DNA from: DASRDR01 sp035550795
Lineage (GTDB): Bacteria; Methylomirabilota; Methylomirabilia; Rokubacteriales; DASRDR01
Reading direction: 5' to 3'
Length of the DNA: 64,000 nucleotides
Assembly (NCBI GenBank): GCA_035550795.1
Contig: DASZOL010000052.1
Coordinates: forward strand, 62,001 to 126,000
The position numbers and the translations under genes were made by a program. Shown here in pieces: positions 41,499 through 50,664 of the stretch (position 1 is the first letter of the stretch; each line of letters starts with the position of its first letter). Below the pieces are notes generated by a model. It saw nothing but the letters and a program-made list of their open reading frames with translations. It had not been told where the DNA came from and did not search any database.

Positions 41499-43174
41499 GG
41501 CGCCATCGCGGCCTGCTGACCGAGCAGCCGGTACATGAGGAACAGGGGCGCGGCGGCGGCCACGATGAGGATCGACGCCAGCGCCGACGCCGTGCCGAAG
41601 TGGTTGCTGAAGACCTGCGTGAAGATCTCGACCGACGTGGTCGCCCACGGGCCCGAGTAAAGCAGGATCGACGAGGACAGCTCGCCGATGGTCGTGATCC
41701 ACGCGAGGGTCGCCCCGGAGACGATCGCCGGGAACATGAGCGGCGCGGTGACCCGCCAGAAGGTGCGGAACGGGGGAACGCCGAGGCTGATCGACGCCTC
41801 TTCGACCCGGACGTCGATCTGCTGGAGCATCGCCGCGCAGGCTCGCACCGGATAGGGCAGGTGTCGGATGAAGTAGGAGACGAGAAGGATGACCCAGGTG
41901 CCCGTAAGCACGATGGGCGGGTGGTTGTAGACCAGGATGAGGCCCACCCCGACCACGGTGCCGGGGATCGCGTAGGCCAGCATGATGAGGGCGTCGAGCG
42001 CCGCATGCGTCCGCGACGGGCGCCGGGCCAGGCAGTAGGCGAGCAAGACCCCCAGGCCCACGTCGAGAGCGACGGCCAGGCCGGTCAGCATGAAGGTGTT
42101 GGCGACGGCGCGCGGAACGAGGTGGAGCACGGTCGCGTAGCTCTGGAGGCTCAGCCCGAGGTACATGACTGGTCCGCGCGTGGGCATGAACGACGACACG
42201 AGGATGGTCGCGGCGGGAACGAGGGCCAGCGCGATCACGCCGTAGACGGCGGCGGAGGTCAAGGCGAGCCGGAGGCGCGACGGGCGCCGCGGTTGAAGAG
42301 GCCGGAGACACACCACGTGGTATGCCTTCCGAAACGCGAAGTAGCGCTGGCCCATCAGCGCGGCCGTGTTGATCAGGATGAGCAGGCTGCCGAGGGTGCT
42401 GGCCATCGTGGGGTTGCCGCCGAGCTCGTTGATGAACTCGCCGTACATGAGCGTGGGCAGGGTGCGGAGACCCTCCCCCAGGACCATGGGGGTGCCGAAG
42501 TCAGCCATCGTCGCCATGAAGACGAGGAGCGCGCCCGCCGTGAGCGACGGGAGGATGACGGGCAGGATGACCCCGAAGAACGCCTGGCGCGGCCGAGACC
42601 CGAGGCTGAGCGCGGCGTCCTCCATCGACTGGTCGACGGCGGCCAGCGCCCCGGACACCAGCAGGAAGACGAGCGGGAAGTACTGCACGACGAAGGCCAG
42701 CAGGATCCCGCGATAGCCGTAGATGGTGGGCACGCCCCATCCCAGCGGCTCGAGCCACCGGGTCACGAGGCCGTTGCGCCCGAGGAGAACGACCCAGGAA
42801 TAGGCGCCGATGAACGGCGGCGACAGCAACGCGAGGTTGGCAGCCGTCCGGACGAGCACCGCGCCCGGGATCGGGTAACGCGCCAGCGCGAGCGCCAGCG
42901 GCGTGCCGAGCAGGACGGCGCCCAGCGTCGCGGCCGCGCTGAGACCGAGACTGTTGAGGACACTCGACCAGTAGTAGCGGTGAGCGGCCACGCGGCCGTA
43001 GGTCTCGCCGAAGGCCAGCCATCCTCCCTCGCCGAGCACGCTGCCCGCCAGCACGCGGCACAGGGGCCAGACGAGGAACGCGAGGACGATCGCAAACCCG
43101 ACGCCGCTCACGACCCACCACGCGTCGCGGTGCCGGCGGCGGCGCGCGACCGAACGGAGGCCCGGGACCTTCAC
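41495..43174 (-). CDS. ABC transporter fused permease (iron/AEP type)
   Basis: Product of 559 residues with about 12 membrane helices in two repeated permease halves, as in FbpB/PhnV-like transporters. Each half carries an EAA loop: AALSLGSRPRQAFFGVILPV in the first and EASISLGVPPFRTFWRVTAP in the second. The GTG start at 43174 overlaps the ATPase stop by four bases. It exchanges with the ATPase at 43171 and binding protein at 44318. The imported compound, ferric ion, thiamine-like or phosphonate-like, cannot be decided from the sequence. Confidence 0.88.
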   Translation of the reverse strand: MKVPGLRSVARRRRHRDAWWVVSGVGFAIVLAFLVWPLCRVLAGSVLGEGGWLAFGETYGRVAAHRYYWSSVLNSLGLSAAATLGAVLLGTPLALALARYPIPGAVLVRTAANLALLSPPFIGAYSWVVLLGRNGLVTRWLEPLGWGVPTIYGYRGILLAFVVQYFPLVFLLVSGALAAVDQSMEDAALSLGSRPRQAFFGVILPVILPSLTAGALLVFMATMADFGTPMVLGEGLRTLPTLMYGEFINELGGNPTMASTLGSLLILINTAALMGQRYFAFRKAYHVVCLRPLQPRRPSRLRLALTSAAVYGVIALALVPAATILVSSFMPTRGPVMYLGLSLQSYATVLHLVPRAVANTFMLTGLAVALDVGLGVLLAYCLARRPSRTHAALDALIMLAYAIPGTVVGVGLILVYNHPPIVLTGTWVILLVSYFIRHLPYPVRACAAMLQQIDVRVEEASISLGVPPFRTFWRVTAPLMFPAIVSGATLAWITTIGELSSSILLYSGPWATTSVEIFTQVFSNHFGTASALASILIVAAAAPLFLMYRLLGQQAAMAP

Positions 43175-44265
43175 GGGTGCGGGGCCAGGATCCGCACCTT
43201 GACGGGGTCGCACCAGAGGCGCACCGCATCGCCGACCCGCCGAAGGGCGGCGAAGTCCGGATCATGGACCTCGGCGGTCAACGAGACTCCGGCCGCGACC
43301 TCGACCTGATACCGTGCCACCGCGCCCAGATAGCCGACGTCCGTGACCGTTCCGGCGACCTGGTTCCACCCGGCGGCGGCGCCAGGGGGCGGCGGCTCCG
43401 CCCGAAGCGACTCCGGCCGGATCCCGAGCCACACGGGTCCGGCGCCGGTGGCCTGGCCGTTCACCGAGACCGACCACGTGGCGCCGAAGTCGGTCTCGAC
43501 CAGGACGACGTCGCCCGAGGTGGGCAAACGGGAAAGCCGCCCGGCGAGAACGTTCATCCCGCCCAGGAACTCGGCCACGAAGCGGTTCCGGGGCGCGCGG
43601 TACAGCTCGTAGGGCGGACCGGTCTGGAGGACGCGGCCGTGGTCCATGACCGCGATCGTGTCCGAGATGGCCAGCGCCTCCTCTTGATCGTGGGTGACGT
43701 AGAGAGTGGTGATCCCCAGCGCCTGCTGGAGGCGGCGGATGACGGTGCGAATCTCGACGCGAAGCCGCGCGTCCAGGTTGGACAGGGGCTCGTCCATCAG
43801 GAGGAGACGCGGCTCGATGACGAGGGCCCGCGCCAGGACGACCCGCTGCTGCTGGCCGCCGGAGAGAGCGGCCGGCATCCGATCCAGCAGCGGCTCCATC
43901 TGGACCATCCGCGCCGCTTCGACCACCTTGGCCCGGACCCGCTCGGGCGCCATCCGCCGCGCCCGCAGCCCGTACGCGATGTTCCGTCGGACGGTCAGGT
44001 GGGGGAAGATCGCGTAGCTCTGGAAGACCACGCCGATGTTGCGCCGGTACGGCGGGACGTCGTCGACGGGTTCACCGTCGAACGCGACGGAGCCGACGTC
44101 CTGGGGGAGCAGCCCGGCCACGATGCGGAGAAGGGTAGTCTTCCCGCATCCGCTCGGGCCGAGCAGCGTGAACAGCTCCCCGGGCGGCAGCTCTAGGCTG
44201 ACGTCGTTCAGCGCCACCGCCTCGCCGAAGCGCTTGACGATGCCGTCGATGCGGACCCGTGTCAT
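43171..44265 (-). CDS. ABC transporter ATP-binding protein
   Basis: Product of 364 residues. Walker A is GPSGCGKTTLL, Q-loop VVFQSYAIFPHLT, signature LSGGQQQRVVLARAL, Walker B RLLLMDEPLSNLD, and the H-loop is TLYVTHDQEEALAI. The C-terminal about 120 residues are a TOBE/OB-like regulatory domain (AGPVWLGIRPESLRAEPPPP). It belongs to the PotA/FbpC/PhnT branch. It is the second gene in the binding-protein-ATPase-permease-Nudix transcript, 52 bases after the binding protein gene. Confidence 0.93.
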   Translation of the reverse strand: MTRVRIDGIVKRFGEAVALNDVSLELPPGELFTLLGPSGCGKTTLLRIVAGLLPQDVGSVAFDGEPVDDVPPYRRNIGVVFQSYAIFPHLTVRRNIAYGLRARRMAPERVRAKVVEAARMVQMEPLLDRMPAALSGGQQQRVVLARALVIEPRLLLMDEPLSNLDARLRVEIRTVIRRLQQALGITTLYVTHDQEEALAISDTIAVMDHGRVLQTGPPYELYRAPRNRFVAEFLGGMNVLAGRLSRLPTSGDVVLVETDFGATWSVSVNGQATGAGPVWLGIRPESLRAEPPPPGAAAGWNQVAGTVTDVGYLGAVARYQVEVAAGVSLTAEVHDPDFAALRRVGDAVRLWCDPVKVRILAPHP

Positions 44266-44317
44266 CAGCGCCCGGCGGTGGGCACCCCCCGAAGATGGAG
44301 GTTGAGCTAGCGCGCGC

Positions 44318-45337
44318 TCACTGAGTCTTGATCAGCGTGTCCTGGAACCTCTTCAGGATCTGGCTGCGGTTGTCGGCCGCGTACTGGAGGTCATAGGCGA
44401 TCTGCTTGATCTTGTCGAGCGTAGGCAGTCCGGCCGGGGTCGCCACGTCGCGGCGCACGGACCGGCGGCCGAACTTGTCGACGATGATCGCTTGCCCCTC
44501 CTTCGACACCGTGAAATCGAGGAACAGGCGCGCCGCGTTCGGGTGCGGCGCGTTGGCGATGACGGCGCTGCCGTCCGGAATCACCGCCGTGCCCTCGGCC
44601 GGGTACACGATGCCGATCGGGGCCCCGCCCTTGAGGTAGTCAAAGGCCGCCTGCTCGAAGGTCAGGCCGATCGGGATCTCCGCGTTCGCCACCATCTGGT
44701 ACGTCATGCTGGACTTGGGCAGCACCTTGGACTGCCGGAGGACGTCCTCCACGAACTTCCAGCCGGTATCGTTCTTTCCGAAGATGGTCAACCAGGTCAC
44801 GAGCAGGGTGTATGACGAGCCCGACTTGGTCGCGTCGGCATACGCAACCTTCCCCTTCCAGCGGGGGTCGATCGCGTCCTTCCAGGCCTTCGGGGCCTCG
44901 GCGTCCGGCACGAGCTTCTTGTTGTACATGATGATGTAGGGCATGACGGTGAACGGCGACCAGAGCTTGTCCGGAGGCCCCAGGCCGGGGTAGAACGCCG
45001 CCGCCTCGCGGCTCTCGTACGGCGCCAGGAGATTCTTCTTGGCGCCGAGGCTCTCGGGTCCCACGCTCCAGATCACGTCCCCGAGCGGGCGGGCCGCCTC
45101 AGCCTCCACCCGTTTGATGATCTCCCCGGTGCCGGCGACCACCGTCGAGACCTTGACCGCCGGGTACTTCTGCTGGAAGGCCGCCACCATGGAATTGACC
45201 ATGTCGGCGTCGGCCGCCGAGTACACGACGACCTGGTCCTCGGGCTTGGCCTGGCCGCTGGCCGAGCCCATGAGGCCGATCCACACCAGCGCGCTGGCCA
45301 GCGCGATCCTGCATGCCCCTCGCGTGGTACCCATCAT
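44318..45337 (-). CDS. ABC transporter substrate-binding protein (iron/AEP type)
   Basis: Product of 339 residues. The signal peptide is GACRIALASALVWIGLMGSA, ending at SGQ. The mature start DQVVVYSAADADMVNSMVAA and VSTVVAGTGEIIKRVEAEAA match the FbpA/AfuA-like family 1/6 binding proteins. The domain body carries PRWKGKVAYADATKSGSSYT and PHPNAARLFLDFTVSKEGQA. The ligand is not predictable from motifs. It is the first gene of its operon, with its promoter presumably in the 156-base gap to 45494. It is related to the binding proteins at 49575 and 56759. Confidence 0.9.
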   Translation of the reverse strand: MMGTTRGACRIALASALVWIGLMGSASGQAKPEDQVVVYSAADADMVNSMVAAFQQKYPAVKVSTVVAGTGEIIKRVEAEAARPLGDVIWSVGPESLGAKKNLLAPYESREAAAFYPGLGPPDKLWSPFTVMPYIIMYNKKLVPDAEAPKAWKDAIDPRWKGKVAYADATKSGSSYTLLVTWLTIFGKNDTGWKFVEDVLRQSKVLPKSSMTYQMVANAEIPIGLTFEQAAFDYLKGGAPIGIVYPAEGTAVIPDGSAVIANAPHPNAARLFLDFTVSKEGQAIIVDKFGRRSVRRDVATPAGLPTLDKIKQIAYDLQYAADNRSQILKRFQDTLIKTQ

Positions 45338-45493
45338 TGCCCGAGTCCTCCGCGGCTCGTCTCGCCGCCTCCGGTCTGCTCCCCGTCCGGCTCTCTCGGA
45401 TGCGCCGGATCCCGCCGTATAGAGAACACGGCTCCCACGGGTCAGGCAAGGCCTACTCCGTCCGCCTCTCTCCCCGGGCGCCCGGCAGGGCGT

Positions 45494-46528
45494 TCAGACG
45501 GTGCGGATGATCTTCACGAGGCCGGGGGGCCGATCCGGGTCGAGCCCCTGGGTTACGGCGTCCCGCAGGGTCAGCCACTGTCCGGCCACGGCGATGGAGA
45601 TCACGGCCAGGCTCTCGGTCGTCGCCTGGACGGGGATCGCCACGCCGGCGCCTTCGCGAAGCTCCGGTGCATCGCTGATCACGATGGTCCGCGCCCCGCG
45701 CTCGCGAAGGGCAGCCAGGCACTCGAGCAAGCTTGGGACGGTGGGGCCGGCCGCCCCCACCAGGATGGCCGCGGTACCCGCGCGCACGGCCGCGATCGGC
45801 CCGTGCAGCAGGTCGGCCCCGGAGAACCCCTGGGCGTTCCGGAGTCCGACCTCCCGGAGCTTCAGCGCGATCTCCAGCGCGATCGGAAAGCTGTAGCCGC
45901 GCCCGACGACGACCGCCGGACTCGCCGCATGGCCGAGCGACGGCGCCGCGAGGGCGCGCTCGGCCCCGCCCAGGGACTCCGCCGCCTGCTCGCCGAGGCG
46001 GCGCGCCGCACCCGGGTCGCGGCCCGTGACCGCGCCGACGAGGAGCCAGAGCGCCAGGAGCTCGGCGGTGAACGTCTTCGTCGCGGCTATGCTGCGCTCC
46101 GGGCCGGCTCGCAGGGGGAGCACGAGGTCGGCGACCCGCGCGAGCGGCGACGTCTCGTCGTTCGTCACCGCGAGCGCCAGGGCCCCCGCTCGCCGCGCCC
46201 CGTCAATGGCAGCGACGATGTCGGGCGACTGGCCTGACTGAGAGATCCCGATGGCGAGGGCGTCCCGGACGTCCGGGCTTCGTCCGTAGACGGAGTAGAC
46301 GGACGGCGCCGCCAGCGATGCCACCAGGCCGGCCTCCGTCTCGAGGAGATACTTCCCGTAGATCGCCGCGTGGTCCGAGGTGCCGCGGGCGGCCAGGATC
46401 GCGAAGCGCGGCCGACGGCGCGCGATGGCCCGGCCGATCTCGGCCACGAGCGGCGCCGCGTCGTCGGCGAGCCGCGTCAGCAGGGCGGGCTGGCTCCGGA
46501 TCTCGGTCTCCATGAACGACGCGGTCAT
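45494..46528 (-). CDS. Double-SIS-domain sugar isomerase/deaminase family protein
   Basis: Product of 344 residues with two SIS domains as in GlmS C-terminus, AgaS and NagB-II. The first domain shows FAILAARGTSDHAAIYGKYL and DALAIGISQSGQSPDIVAAI. The second has VVVGRGYSFPIALEIALKLR and GFSGADLLHGPIAAVRAGTA. The family isomerises or deaminates phosphosugars such as glucosamine-6-phosphate. The GlmS glutaminase half is missing, so it is not a full glucosamine synthase. The ATG overlaps the ATPase stop by four bases (ATGA), making it the last gene of the phosphonate-transport operon. An amino-sugar phosphate or aminated phosphonate substrate is possible. Confidence 0.85.
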   Translation of the reverse strand: MTASFMETEIRSQPALLTRLADDAAPLVAEIGRAIARRRPRFAILAARGTSDHAAIYGKYLLETEAGLVASLAAPSVYSVYGRSPDVRDALAIGISQSGQSPDIVAAIDGARRAGALALAVTNDETSPLARVADLVLPLRAGPERSIAATKTFTAELLALWLLVGAVTGRDPGAARRLGEQAAESLGGAERALAAPSLGHAASPAVVVGRGYSFPIALEIALKLREVGLRNAQGFSGADLLHGPIAAVRAGTAAILVGAAGPTVPSLLECLAALRERGARTIVISDAPELREGAGVAIPVQATTESLAVISIAVAGQWLTLRDAVTQGLDPDRPPGLVKIIRTV

Positions 46529-47643
46529 CTCGGGTCGCTCGCCTTCCTCTTCAGCAGATGGACGCTGCGGGGAATCTCTACCGCGACCCGCTCCGCCTGC
46601 TTGAAATGCCGGGCGTCGCGCGGGTTGTACTGGTCGACGACCATGGTCCGGTCGCCGATCGACACCGAGCACTTCGCCAGCGGCCCCGCGTACATGTACG
46701 TCTCGAGGGTGCCGCCGAGGACGTTCCGCTTCGGGCTTCCGGAATCGAGCGACAGAATGACGCTCTCCGGCCGGATGACCATCACGACGTCGTCGCCTTG
46801 CTCGATCCCCTGCTGGTCGAGCTGGATCTCGATCTTCCCGTGCCCGGTGTCGACGACGGCATTCCGCGTTGCGTCGTCGATCGCCTCGATCCGCCCCGCC
46901 ATGAAGTTGACGTAGCCGACGAATCCGGCAATGAACTCGTTGGCCGGCCTCTCGTAGATCTCGATGGGGGTGCCGACTTGCTCGATCAGGCCATCCCTCA
47001 TCACGACGAGCCGGTCGGAGATGGCCATCGCCTCGAACTGGTCGTGCGTGACGAAGACCGTCGTGATCCGCAGCCGCTCCTGGAGCTTCCGGATCTCCTC
47101 CCGCATCACGAGCCGCAGGTTCGCGTCGAGGTTGGAGAGGGGCTCGTCCAGGAGCAGCACCTTCGGCTCGACGCAGAGCGCCCGTGCGAGGGCGACCCGC
47201 TGCTGCTGCCCGCCGGAGAGCCGGTCGATCGCCCGGCCCCCGTAGGCCCCCAGCTCGACCAGCTCCAGGAGCTCCTCCACCCGGGCGGCGATCCGCTTCC
47301 GGGGCCACTTGCGGATCCTCAAGCCGTAGCCGACGTTCTCCGCCACCGTCATGTGAGGGAACAACGCGTAGTTCTGGAAGCAGATTCGGGTGTCCCGGAG
47401 GTTCGGGGGCAGGTCGTTGATCCGCTGGCCGTCCAGGATGATGTCCCCGGACGTGACCTCGGTGAAGCCGCCGATCAGCCGCAGGAGGGTCGTCTTGCCG
47501 CAGCCGCTGGGGCCGACGAAGGTGACCAGCTCGCCCTTGCTCACCTCGAGGGAGACGCCGCCGATGACCTCGTGGCGGCCGTACGACTTGTGGACGTCCC
47601 TCAGGATCAGCATCGGCCGCCCGTCGCCCGCGCCCTCACTCAT
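46525..47643 (-). CDS. ABC transporter ATP-binding protein, phosphonate cluster
   Basis: Product of 372 residues. Walker A is VGPSGCGKTTLLRLIGGF, signature LSGGQQQRVALARAL, Walker B KVLLLDEPLSNLDAN, and VFVTHDQFEAMAI is the H-loop. The C-terminal TOBE-like domain begins near DVVMVIRPESVILSLDSGSP. It is a PotA/PhnT-like ATPase. The gene lies 19 bases after the fused permease gene and is coupled to the SIS gene by ATGA overlap. It energises import of the compound bound by the protein at 49575. Confidence 0.93.
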   Translation of the reverse strand: MSEGAGDGRPMLILRDVHKSYGRHEVIGGVSLEVSKGELVTFVGPSGCGKTTLLRLIGGFTEVTSGDIILDGQRINDLPPNLRDTRICFQNYALFPHMTVAENVGYGLRIRKWPRKRIAARVEELLELVELGAYGGRAIDRLSGGQQQRVALARALCVEPKVLLLDEPLSNLDANLRLVMREEIRKLQERLRITTVFVTHDQFEAMAISDRLVVMRDGLIEQVGTPIEIYERPANEFIAGFVGYVNFMAGRIEAIDDATRNAVVDTGHGKIEIQLDQQGIEQGDDVVMVIRPESVILSLDSGSPKRNVLGGTLETYMYAGPLAKCSVSIGDRTMVVDQYNPRDARHFKQAERVAVEIPRSVHLLKRKASDPR

Positions 47644-47662
47644 GCAGCCGCCTCCCCCGCCG

Positions 47663-49303
47663 TCATGTCGCCGTCCTCGCCATGCCGCCGCCCAGGCGGG
47701 TCTTCCTCGTGACGTAGCTCAGCACCGCCATGCAGAGGGCGACCGTCAGGACCAGCTTCATCGTGGTCGCCGCGGCGATGCCGATCTCCCCGTAGACGGC
47801 GGCGTCGAAGATCCGGACCGCGGCCAGCTCGAAGCCGGGGCTCACCAGGAAGACGACCGCACTCAGCGAGACGATGGCGGTCATGAAGGTGTAGAGGAAG
47901 CCCGCGATGAAGGCGGGAAACATGATCGGCAGGACGATCCGGACGAAGGTGGTCAGCGAGCTGGCACCGAGGTCCGCCGAGGCCTCCTCGATCTCGATGT
48001 GGATCTGGTGAAGCTTGCTGATCCCCGCCTCTACCCCGACGGCGAGGAAGCGGAAGACGCAGTTCAGGGCCAGGATCATGATCCCGCCGGTGAGCTTGAG
48101 CGGCGGGGCGCTGAAGGCCAGCAGGTACCCGATACCCAGCACCGTCCCCGGAAGGGCGAATCCGGACAGGGAGACCATCTCGATGAAGGAACGGCCGACG
48201 AACTTCCCCCGCACGATGACGTAGGCGAGGAGAACGCCGATGAAGGCGCCGATGATCGCCGCCACGAAGCTCACCTGGATGCTGTTGTAGATCGCCTGGT
48301 TGGACGTGAAGTCCAGGTAGTTGGCGAGGGTGAACTGGTTGGTCACCCCGAGGATCTTGTAGAAGGACGCGGCACAGACGACGGCGAAACAGGTGAGGAT
48401 CGCTCCCGCCGCCGCCGCGGTGACGATGACGAAGGGGACCTTGATCAGCGGGGTAACCCTTCGCGGCTCCGCCGCTACCGGCTTTCCCCCGATCGTCGTG
48501 AACTGCTTCCCCTCGAGCAGGTAGTTGTGAACCAGGAAGGCCACGACGCAAGGGGCGATCAGCACCACCGACAGGACGCTCCCCATGTTGAAATCCGACT
48601 CGCCGGTGATCGCCGTGTAGGTGTCGGGCGCCAGGAAGGGGGTTCGGCCGCCGAGGATGGCAGCGTTGCCGAACTCCGCAATCGTCATCACGAAGATCAG
48701 AAGCGCCGCCTTGAGGAGCCCGGGCGCCAGGAGCGGGATGGTGATCGTCCGGAGGATCGTCGCCTCCGTGGCTCCCATGTCATACGCGCTCTCCTCGAGG
48801 TTCGGATTGAGCGACATCATGGTGTTTTCGATCATCATGTAGGCCAGCGGAATGAAGGCCAGGGCCTGGGAGATGGCGACCCCGCCGAAGCCGTACAGCT
48901 GCCAGGGCAAATCCAGCGCCCGCGTGATCAGGCCGTTACGGCCGAGGAGAATGATGAGCGAGAGCGCGAACAGGTACGGCGGCGCGATCAGCGGCACCAG
49001 CGAGATGATCCGGAGGGGCCTTCTGAGGGCCCAGGGTCCGCGCGTCGTCATGTAGGCGAGACAAAACCCGACGACCAGGCAGACGATCGTGTTGATCGCC
49101 CCGAGCCAGAGCGTGTTGTACAGCGACTGGTAGTAGTAGCCCTTGCCGAAGAAGGTCCGGTAGTGCTGCAGGGTGAATCCGGACGGACCCTGGACGGACT
49201 TGATGAGAACCGCAGCGATGGGGTAGAGGAGAAAGAAAGCGAGCAGCAGAAACAGACAGCCTGCCAGGATGCTCGTCAGGTTTGCGTTGACGAAGCCGGT
49301 CAC
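47663..49303 (-). CDS. ABC transporter fused permease, phosphonate cluster
   Basis: Product of about 546 residues from the GTG at 49303; an upstream in-frame ATG at 49504 adds 67 non-membrane residues and is less likely. The ribosome site for the GTG (GGAG) is very close, so the start is not certain. About 12 helices are arranged in two halves, each with an EAA loop (ESAYDMGATEATILRTITIP; EASADLGASSLTTFVRIVLP). This FbpB/PhnV-like architecture is the usual partner of the downstream ATPase and the upstream binding protein. The order SBP-permease-ATPase differs from the other two transporters in the window. Confidence 0.88.
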   Translation of the reverse strand: MTGFVNANLTSILAGCLFLLLAFFLLYPIAAVLIKSVQGPSGFTLQHYRTFFGKGYYYQSLYNTLWLGAINTIVCLVVGFCLAYMTTRGPWALRRPLRIISLVPLIAPPYLFALSLIILLGRNGLITRALDLPWQLYGFGGVAISQALAFIPLAYMMIENTMMSLNPNLEESAYDMGATEATILRTITIPLLAPGLLKAALLIFVMTIAEFGNAAILGGRTPFLAPDTYTAITGESDFNMGSVLSVVLIAPCVVAFLVHNYLLEGKQFTTIGGKPVAAEPRRVTPLIKVPFVIVTAAAAGAILTCFAVVCAASFYKILGVTNQFTLANYLDFTSNQAIYNSIQVSFVAAIIGAFIGVLLAYVIVRGKFVGRSFIEMVSLSGFALPGTVLGIGYLLAFSAPPLKLTGGIMILALNCVFRFLAVGVEAGISKLHQIHIEIEEASADLGASSLTTFVRIVLPIMFPAFIAGFLYTFMTAIVSLSAVVFLVSPGFELAAVRIFDAAVYGEIGIAAATTMKLVLTVALCMAVLSYVTRKTRLGGGMARTAT

Positions 49304-49574
49304 GCTCCGGCGGCTGCCCGCTTGCGAAGGTCGGCGGATCGCTCCGCTGCCGCCATCTGCCTCGCCTTGACGGCCTTGAGAATGGGTTTCACCGGCGCTC
49401 GGGGGTGTCCCTCGACCTCGCGACGTCCCGCCTGGACGCACGGGCACGATCCGTCCGGGGGCGCTGACACCGTCGCCCGCGCTCTGGCTCCGCTCCGACG
49501 GCACGGTATCTCGGAGCGCTTCAGCGCGCGTCGCGCCGCGTGAAACCCGTTCTCATCGGCGGGCAGGCTCCCGA

Positions 49575-50567
49575 CTACTTGAAGTCGGTCCGCAGCTTCG
49601 ACTTCCAAATGTCGTTGTTCTTGGGCCTGTCCTCGGCGGCCTTGGCCAGGTCGATCTTGATGTAGCGTGGCAGCGTATTCCCGTAGAGGGCGTTGGGGGC
49701 GGGCCGCGGCGTTATGTAGCCGATCTCCGCCATGAGCGTGCTGAACTCGGGCGTGCCCAGGACGTCGATGACCTTCTTCACCGCGTCGAGCTTCTTCGTG
49801 CCATTCAGGATCAGGGCGAACGTGCCGTCGTAGCCGGTGCCCTCTTCCGGGATGGACCAGAGCAGCGGATAGCCGTCGTTCAGGCGCTTCTTGACGTTCT
49901 CGTCGGACGTGAGCCCCAGCATGAACTCGCCGCGGCCGACGAGGTCCGTGGGGGCGTTCCCACTTCGCGTGTAGTGATGGATGTTCTTGTCGAGCGCCTC
50001 GATGAATTTCCAGCCCTCCGCATCCCCGTAGAGAGCCAGGAACGAGTAGCGCATCATGTTGGCGGTTCCGGAGCTGAACGGCGAGGGCATGACGATCTCG
50101 CCCTTCCACTTCGGATCGAGGAGCTCCTTCCAGCTCTTGGGCATGGCGAAGCCTGCCTTGGCCAGCCGGTCCTTGTTGCCCACGAGGACGAAGGAGAAGT
50201 TGGCGATGTTGTACCAGCCGCCCTGCGGGTCCATGAAGACGTCCGAGACGCCCTTCCAGCCGGGAGAGACGTACGGGACCGACCAGCCGCTCTTCTTGGC
50301 CATGAAGGCCGCGGGGGATCCGCAGCCGATGATCATGTCCGCGTTGAAGTTCGGGGCCTCGGCCTTGACCCGCGCCTCGATCTCGCCGAAGGACTGGAAG
50401 GTCTGCTTGACCGTGATGCCGGTCTTGTCCTTGATGAAGTTGACGATCTTGACGTTGTTCTCCGGCGAGGTGCCCATGTAGGCGGTGATCTCCTCCGCCA
50501 GGGCGCTGCCGGCCAGCGCCAGCGAGAAGATCGCCGCGGCTGCGACTGCGATGAGCTTGCGTGTCAT
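49575..50567 (-). CDS. ABC transporter substrate-binding protein, phosphonate cluster
   Basis: Product of 330 residues. The signal peptide is KLIAVAAAAIFSLALAGSAL, cleaved before EEITAYMG. The mature protein has the family pattern YMGTSPENNVKIVNFIKDKT, PKWKGEIVMPSPFSSGTANM and MLGLTSDENVKKRLNDGYPL. In the phosphonate (PhnS-type) and iron (FbpA-type) families, the GEIVMPNPxSSGTG block lies in the ligand cleft. I infer aminoethylphosphonate from the linked phnX, not from the protein. The ATG at 50567 has GGGAGG 6 bases upstream. Confidence 0.88.
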   Translation of the reverse strand: MTRKLIAVAAAAIFSLALAGSALAEEITAYMGTSPENNVKIVNFIKDKTGITVKQTFQSFGEIEARVKAEAPNFNADMIIGCGSPAAFMAKKSGWSVPYVSPGWKGVSDVFMDPQGGWYNIANFSFVLVGNKDRLAKAGFAMPKSWKELLDPKWKGEIVMPSPFSSGTANMMRYSFLALYGDAEGWKFIEALDKNIHHYTRSGNAPTDLVGRGEFMLGLTSDENVKKRLNDGYPLLWSIPEEGTGYDGTFALILNGTKKLDAVKKVIDVLGTPEFSTLMAEIGYITPRPAPNALYGNTLPRYIKIDLAKAAEDRPKNNDIWKSKLRTDFK

Positions 50568-50664
50568 GGTTCTCCTCCCGTTTGGGTTGTCGGACGAGCC
50601 AGCCGCCGCTCCCATCATGCCGCCGGGCCGATGGTCTCCCTGGCCGGCTCCGGCCGATGCATCC

